NCBI RefSeq assembly: GCF_900106055.1
Contig: NZ_LT629792.1
Coordinates: forward strand, 124,001 to 188,000
Direction: 5' to 3'
DNA: 64,000 nucleotides
DNA from: Schaalia radingae
GTDB lineage: Bacteria; Actinomycetota; Actinomycetes; Actinomycetales; Actinomycetaceae
The notes under the pieces were generated by a model that was not told the DNA's origin, did not search any database, and was given only the letters and a program-made list of their open reading frames with translations. Position numbers and translations under genes: made by a program. Shown here in pieces: positions 60,501-64,000 of the stretch (its first letter is position 1; each line of letters starts with the position of its first letter).

Positions 60501-61291
60501 GCTGCCTCGTCGCGTTCAATCTCAGGCAGAATCCCATGCTGCTTAAGAAGGTCATAAAGGAACAGGCGGCCTTTTTGTGTCCAGTAGGTATGGATAACCG
60601 TGTGATTATCCTGATCGATCACATGAGTTTTCGTGTCCGTGTACCCGTGTCCTTGGTATTTAGCGGTGAGCACCCAATTGCGTTTCCCACCGACCCTGTA
60701 TTGGACTCCCAGTTCGTGGAGTTTCGCGTTTAGTTTCCGCGCGCTCATTCCGTATTCTTTAGCGATGTTGGTGACCGGCACCGCGTCGTGACTGGTGATG
60801 ACGAGGTCGTAGTAGGACACTTTGGGTTGGACTTCTGCTAGTGCTTGTTTTTGTGCGGCGTTCTCGGATTCGAGTTCGGCGCGTTTCGCGCGCTCGGCTT
60901 TGAGGGCTTCGAGGACAGTGATCATGATGTCGGGGTCGGCGAGCATTTTCTCGATGGTGTCGGGTGTGGCGTACATGCCGTGCCGACGGATAGTAGGAAG
61001 CACCTCATGCGTCACCCAACGACGAAACGGCTTAGCGCTCGGGGAGTTCGAGCGGAGGATGACAGCGTAAAGGCCGGCCTCTGAAATGATGTTCTTGTTC
61101 GGGTTTCCAATACCCTCAGAAATTCTTAGGGTATTGATTTCGTCTTCGTCTAGTCGCTTTGCAACTTCCGAGGGGTTAGTGAGTTTCAGAATGCTGCAGA
61201 CATCCGAGAGGACGAACCATGGCTCGCCATCCTCTGTCGTAACCGTGCGGACACTGGTACCCTCATACGTGAAGGGAACTATCTGGTTCAT
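60497..61291 (-). CDS. phage antirepressor (BRO-N + KilAC)
   Basis: A 264-residue antirepressor. The N-terminal BRO domain (about 1-105) contains EPWFVLSDVCSILKLTNPSE, DEINTLRISEGIGNPN and FRRWVTHEVLPTIRRHGMYA. A coiled coil (about 120-150) leads to the C-terminal KilAC/ANT domain (VTNIAKEYGMSARKLNAKLH, GRLFLYDLLKQHGI). Such proteins inactivate the phage repressor and switch to lytic growth. ATG 61291 lies behind AAAGGA. A rightward-facing terminator sits in front of it (see findings). Confidence 0.93.
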   Translation of the reverse strand: MNQIVPFTYEGTSVRTVTTEDGEPWFVLSDVCSILKLTNPSEVAKRLDEDEINTLRISEGIGNPNKNIISEAGLYAVILRSNSPSAKPFRRWVTHEVLPTIRRHGMYATPDTIEKMLADPDIMITVLEALKAERAKRAELESENAAQKQALAEVQPKVSYYDLVITSHDAVPVTNIAKEYGMSARKLNAKLHELGVQYRVGGKRNWVLTAKYQGHGYTDTKTHVIDQDNHTVIHTYWTQKGRLFLYDLLKQHGILPEIERDEAA

Positions 61292-61310
61292 TGTGTTTTC
61301 CTTTCTGATT

Positions 61311-61352
61311 CGCTTCCTGGACTGCTGCTGACAGTTCAGGAAGCGGTTTTTT
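61311..61352 (+). terminator. rightward terminator inside the leftward early operon
   Basis: CGCTTCCTGGACTG (61311-61324) pairs with CAGTTCAGGAAGCG (61332-61345), a 14-bp stem with one G-T pair and a 7-base loop. It is followed by GTTTTTT (61346-61352) on the plus strand. On the minus strand there is no T-tract. No plus-strand gene ends here, which suggests it ends an antisense RNA over the antirepressor. Confidence 0.75.
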
Positions 61353-61641
61353 CTTGTGCTGATGCGCGCGGCTTGTAGGTGGTAATGAGTGCGTCGTCGT
61401 CGAGACCAAATGCACGCGCGATGGCTTTTGACATGAGATCTGATACCCCTCTTGAGCCGTTTTCGATTGCGCAGAGTGTTCCTCGCGAGACTTTGAGTTC
61501 TGGGACTTCCTTTTCGATTCGTTGCGCTAGTTCGTCGAGGGTGAGACCAGCTACTGTTCGCAATGCTCGGATGGAGACGAGCGGAGGCATCTTCTTCGGC
61601 CGTTCCGGTGGGTATTGCCGGTAAGCAATGTTTGCTTTCAT
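61336..61641 (-). CDS. Cro-like XRE-family regulator
   Basis: A 101-residue DNA-binding protein. The XRE helix-turn-helix runs through RALRTVAGLTLDELAQRIEK and VSRGTLCAIENGSRGVSDLM. It is the first gene of the leftward early operon, as Cro is. The start at ATG 61641 has no Shine-Dalgarno and lies seven bases after a -10 element, so the mRNA is probably leaderless, as is common in Actinobacteria. An operator (GCAATGTTTGC) overlaps its first codons. Confidence 0.85.
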   Translation of the reverse strand: MKANIAYRQYPPERPKKMPPLVSIRALRTVAGLTLDELAQRIEKEVPELKVSRGTLCAIENGSRGVSDLMSKAIARAFGLDDDALITTYKPRASAQEKTAS

Positions 61642-61773
61642 GTTTAAGACAGTACGGCAAACATTAAAGGTGATCAAGCTACGACACGGCAAACATTGCA
61701 AGTTGGCCGAAATGATGACACTCTCGCTTGAATTACATGGGTGTTGTTAGCCGAGTCGCGTAAATGTTTGCCG
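61625..61773. promoter_or_regulatory. lysogeny switch: repeated GCAAACATT operators and divergent promoters
   Basis: Four copies of a GCAAACATT motif occur: 61625-61635 (GCAATGTTTGC), 61656-61665 (GGCAAACATT), 61689-61699 (GCAAACATTGC, a perfect palindrome) and 61763-61773 (AATGTTTGCCG). For the leftward promoter, -35 TTGATC (61677-61672) and -10 TACTGT (61654-61649) are 17 bases apart. The second operator lies in the spacer, so a bound regulator would block RNA polymerase. Confidence 0.8.
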
Positions 61774-61796
61774 AAGTTTTAGGGCATGATAAGAAC

Positions 61797-62549
61797 ATGA
61801 GTACAGACGAGATGCACAGATTGGGAAAGGCCGTCCTGCAACGGCGTCAAGATCTTGGACTGTCTCAAGATGATGTCGGCAAGAAAGGTGGTCCATCGAC
61901 TACAACATTGTCGAAGATCGAAAATGGCGAAGCCCCCTCAATCCGTACTCGCACAAAGGAAGACTTGGAACGCGTGCTCAAGTGGCCTAAAGGGACGATT
62001 GATGCGCTGCTAAACGGCGAAGAATTGCCACCAATCCCTCTTGTCGACCGAACAGACTGTGATGTCACGGCTGGGATGAGTGAAACGCAGGTATCCGGAC
62101 AGCATCTCGCATCAGCTTTCGAGCAAGTCGCTCAATTCAACGTCATTGCGCTTGAAACGCTTTCGCCCCGTGACCGCATCTTTGGATTGTCGTGGTTGCT
62201 AGGCCGGGACATTCACGACATTGATCTGCTAACAGAGCGAGACGCCGAAGAACTTCTCGCAATCGTCAAAGCGGCTTTCATGCGAGAAGGCCGCCGACTG
62301 CAAACGAGTAAGGACGCTTATCGGACCGCTAGCACTCCAAGTGGCTTCACGCGAGCACAGATTGATAGCGAACTGGAAAACGGCGGCACTTTTGCTGATG
62401 CAATTCGACGTTTGTCGGATAGAGAAGATGATTTGCTTCATCAGGAGGTTTACGGTGGGACACCACCGCCTGACCCTGACGATTACGGCGTGTACGCGCA
62501 GCGAGGCGACGTAGAAGCCGAACAAGAAGCCTCCCAAGAAATGCCATGA
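61797..62549 (+). CDS. phage immunity repressor, XRE family
   Basis: A 250-residue repressor. The N-terminal helix-turn-helix contains RLGKAVLQRRQDLGLSQDDV, then TTTLSKIENGEAPSIRTRTK. A helical middle domain and an acidic C-terminal tail follow. It lacks an S24/LexA-type Ser-Lys protease domain, so induction probably depends on the antirepressor or the ImmA-like protease nearby. It is divergent from the Cro-like gene. ATG 61797 is preferred because the upstream in-frame ATG 61764 lies within an operator. The gene is less GC-rich than its surroundings. Confidence 0.82.
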   Translation: MSTDEMHRLGKAVLQRRQDLGLSQDDVGKKGGPSTTTLSKIENGEAPSIRTRTKEDLERVLKWPKGTIDALLNGEELPPIPLVDRTDCDVTAGMSETQVSGQHLASAFEQVAQFNVIALETLSPRDRIFGLSWLLGRDIHDIDLLTERDAEELLAIVKAAFMREGRRLQTSKDAYRTASTPSGFTRAQIDSELENGGTFADAIRRLSDREDDLLHQEVYGGTPPPDPDDYGVYAQRGDVEAEQEASQEMP

Positions 62550-63241
62550 CGACCGGACCGTCCAACGAATCTACCGCCCTCATCCCAAAGCATGAAGGTG
62601 ACTACTTCGTTTACGCCGACGAAACAGGCAACCTTGACTTCAAGAGCGCCGATTCGCCGTACTTTGGCTTCGGGACAGCAATGTTCCCAGCCAACCACGC
62701 CACGCAGATGTGGGATGCTCACTTCCTGCGCCTATCCCTCCAAGACCAAGGAGTAAGCCTGCCAAATGGGTTCCACGCCGCAAAAGACAGCTGGAACGTA
62801 CGCCGACAAGTCTTCTTAATGTTGGCAGACCAAGAAATCACGGTTGACTCAACGTTCCTGTACAAAGCCAATGCCTATAAAAAGATTCTCTTACATGCTG
62901 ATCCGCAAATGAGGCTCTACAAAATGGCGTGGTACCTGCACTTTAAAGACTTGTGTCAGCGGCGTATACCTAAGCAGGCTCACATATATGCCATAGTTGC
63001 ATCGTTTGGAACCAAGATGCGTGCAGAAGCCGCCAGAGAAGCGTTGAAAGATGTGGCAGACCAGCAGCCACAAGACATTACCTTATGCGTATGGGATTCG
63101 GCCTCTTGTTTCGGTCTGCAAGCCGCCGATTATGCACTGTGGGCGATCAATCGCCACGTAAGCGGAAGGGCACTTGATCATTATGAAGATCTCATTAAGC
63201 CGTACGTGAGATCTGTTTTCCTACCTTGGGGAAATAAGTAG
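62546..63241 (+). CDS. DUF3800 protein coupled to the repressor
   Basis: A 231-residue protein of the DUF3800 family. The N-terminal acidic motif YADETGNLDF (Asp25, Glu26) and the C-terminal LQAADYALWA (Gln192, Asp195) are the family hallmarks. They suggest an RNase H-like nuclease fold with metal-binding acids. DUF3800 genes occur often in prophages and defence-rich regions, but the biochemical role is unknown. Its ATG overlaps the repressor stop (ATGA), so it is made in the lysogen, consistent with a superinfection or host-defence function (inference). Confidence 0.85.
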   Translation: MTTGPSNESTALIPKHEGDYFVYADETGNLDFKSADSPYFGFGTAMFPANHATQMWDAHFLRLSLQDQGVSLPNGFHAAKDSWNVRRQVFLMLADQEITVDSTFLYKANAYKKILLHADPQMRLYKMAWYLHFKDLCQRRIPKQAHIYAIVASFGTKMRAEAAREALKDVADQQPQDITLCVWDSASCFGLQAADYALWAINRHVSGRALDHYEDLIKPYVRSVFLPWGNK

Positions 63242-63305
63242 TGTCGGCTATCCCCGCTTGGGGGAAGTCCACCTCCGGAAGACTTATCGCCGACACTGAA
63301 AGTGT
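63240..63305 (+). other. structured RNA-like element after the DUF3800 gene
   Basis: AGTGTCGGC (63240-63248) pairs with GCCGACACT (63289-63297), enclosing two small hairpins (CCCC/GGGG and AAGTC/GACTT). The 3' strand can instead form ACACT-GAA-AGTGT (63293-63305) with downstream sequence, so two mutually exclusive folds exist. There is no T-tract. It lies between the DUF3800 and ImmA-like genes. Confidence 0.5.
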
Positions 63306-63362
63306 ATCATTTAGCCTTCGTCTGTCTCAAGAAAACCAGCACGCTACCGTCTCCAACTGCAC

Positions 63363-63782
63363 GTGCCTACAGTTACGATCATGCGCGCGAGTGCTCCATC
63401 GTGGGATCAAGTCGTGCGAGAAGCGGCGCGTGAACAGATCACGCTGCGCCGCTCACGCCTGCACGGTGCGCGCGGACTATGGGTACCAGCCCAGCGCACC
63501 ATCTGGGTGGACAGCCGCCTGCCTGACCATCACGCTGCGCCCACGTTGGCGCACGAGCTGATCCACGCGCGCAGGGGTGACAGTGAGTGTGCGACTGATA
63601 CTCTGGCGGAACAGATGATTGATCAGCGCGTGGCACGCATGTGGATTAGCCGGGCTGCGTATGCTCGCCTGGAACACGAGTACGGTGGAGATGTGTGGAT
63701 GATTGCCGACAGTTTGGATGTGCCCGTGTGGGTGGTGCAGGCGTACCGTCGAGTACTGGAGCGGGAGCGGTGCGGCTTTTGA
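63363..63782 (+). CDS. ImmA/IrrE-type metalloprotease
   Basis: A 139-residue zinc peptidase. The motif TLAHELIHAR (His64, Glu65, His68) is the ImmA/IrrE HExxH, with a likely third ligand in TDTLAEQMIDQ. The strand GARGLWVPAQRTIWVDSRLP precedes it as usual. Family members such as ImmA of ICEBs1 cut the phage or element repressor upon DNA damage. Its location near the repressor gene suggests that role here. It begins at GTG 63363 or ATG 63381; neither has a clear ribosome binding site. Confidence 0.85.
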   Translation: MPTVTIMRASAPSWDQVVREAAREQITLRRSRLHGARGLWVPAQRTIWVDSRLPDHHAAPTLAHELIHARRGDSECATDTLAEQMIDQRVARMWISRAAYARLEHEYGGDVWMIADSLDVPVWVVQAYRRVLERERCGF

Positions 63783-63845
63783 CCCGCGCCGCCACGGCTA
63801 CGACATTCACGGAGACGAAGACGAGCAAACACAAATGGAGCCATA

Positions 63846-64000
63846 ATGTTCGGAAGAAAAAAGCAACAAATCCAACAACTTCAGGAACAAGTTGATAGTC
63901 TTCAACAAGTTCTGGCCGAGGCCGGAGGCGGCGACCTCGCCGGGTTAGCCGAAGAAGTTGTAACAAAACGAGCCGAACTTCAAAGCCTTATTCGAGAGCT
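63846..64000 (+). CDS. coiled-coil protein, 5' part only (possibly DUF4041)
   Basis: A reading frame opening at ATG 63846, five bases after GGAG, stays open to the window edge (51 codons). The start is a Gln-rich coiled coil (MFGRKKQQIQQLQEQVDSLQ), then a Gly break and EEVVTKRAELQSLIRE. The last part resembles the beginning of DUF4041/T5orf172-type phage proteins found near lysogeny genes, but too little is visible to be sure. Confidence 0.6.
   Translation, partial: MFGRKKQQIQQLQEQVDSLQQVLAEAGGGDLAGLAEEVVTKRAELQSLIRE

Larger units (their letters stand above)
27183..64000. mobile_element. tailed-phage (siphovirus-like) prophage, right end outside window
   Basis: Continuous phage content runs from the integrase next to tRNA-Ser to the right edge: lysis, tail with a long tape measure, head, terminase, replication and lysogeny modules. 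A tape measure, tail tube and frameshifted tail chaperones with no contractile sheath indicate siphovirus morphology. All structural and replication genes I examined have intact reading frames, so the prophage looks potentially functional. At least 36.8 kb is present. Confidence 0.95.

Noticed and set aside
63246..63272. Possible type I-E CRISPR repeat (CTATCCCCGCTTGGGGGAAG)
   Set aside because: There is a single copy with no second repeat, spacer or cas gene nearby. It fits better as one arm of a larger hairpin structure.

Overview
The window comes from a high-GC Gram-positive chromosome. Class Ib nrdHIE with NrdR-type boxes, a SAM riboswitch in front of metNIQ, an actinobacterial COG3044 ATPase and actinophage-style prophage genes point to Actinobacteria, most likely a Schaalia/Actinomyces-like member of the Actinomycetaceae. 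The genus is an inference; no rRNA or marker gene is present to settle it.

Positions 1-27,096 are ordinary chromosome. In order they hold: a DUF1349 protein; an AEC-family transporter; an O-acyltransferase fused to an SGNH esterase; a proline-iminopeptidase-like hydrolase; an ABC exporter (permease plus ATPase) divergent from a NarL-type two-component pair; RNase HI translationally overlapping an oligopeptidase B; a TSUP transporter; a COG3044 ABC-class ATPase; a membrane protein; the nrdH-nrdI-nrdE ribonucleotide reductase operon; a GNAT acetyltransferase; a lipoprotein; a two-gene CrcB/Fluc fluoride channel; the SAM-riboswitch-controlled metN-metI-metQ methionine importer; upp; and tadA. 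A tandem/inverted 31-bp repeat array lies at 12,648-12,888.

Positions 27,097-27,182 are tRNA-Ser(CGA). A prophage of at least 36.8 kb starts at its 3' end and runs past the right edge of the window, so attR is not seen. The integrase is transcribed rightward next to the tRNA. Nearly everything from 28.6 to 61.6 kb is one leftward set of modules. Reading in the direction of transcription from 61.6 kb these are: Cro-like regulator, antirepressor and excisionase-like HTH; small early genes; the replication set (Cas4-like DUF2800 nuclease, DUF2815, family A DNA polymerase, VapE-type helicase, VRR-NUC nuclease, SNF2 helicase); HNH endonuclease, a GC-rich candidate cos region, a Zn-PrimPol-like protein and the terminase; portal; a MuF protein ending in a bacterial EndoU toxin domain, with a putative immunity gene; scaffold, capsid and connectors; tail tube; tail chaperones with a -1 frameshift; tape measure with an NlpC/P60 domain; tail-tip proteins; endolysin, holin and DUF2746. 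Rightward from 61.8 kb lie the immunity repressor, a translationally coupled DUF3800 protein, a structured intergenic element, an ImmA/IrrE-like metalloprotease and the start of a coiled-coil protein.

The observations most worth follow-up are: the low-GC MuF-EndoU toxin/immunity cassette between portal and scaffold; repeated GCAAACATT operators in the lysogeny switch; a strong rightward terminator inside the leftward early operon, suggesting an antisense RNA over the antirepressor; iteron-like CTTGTCCC repeats between the replication genes; and the repressor-DUF3800 overlap.
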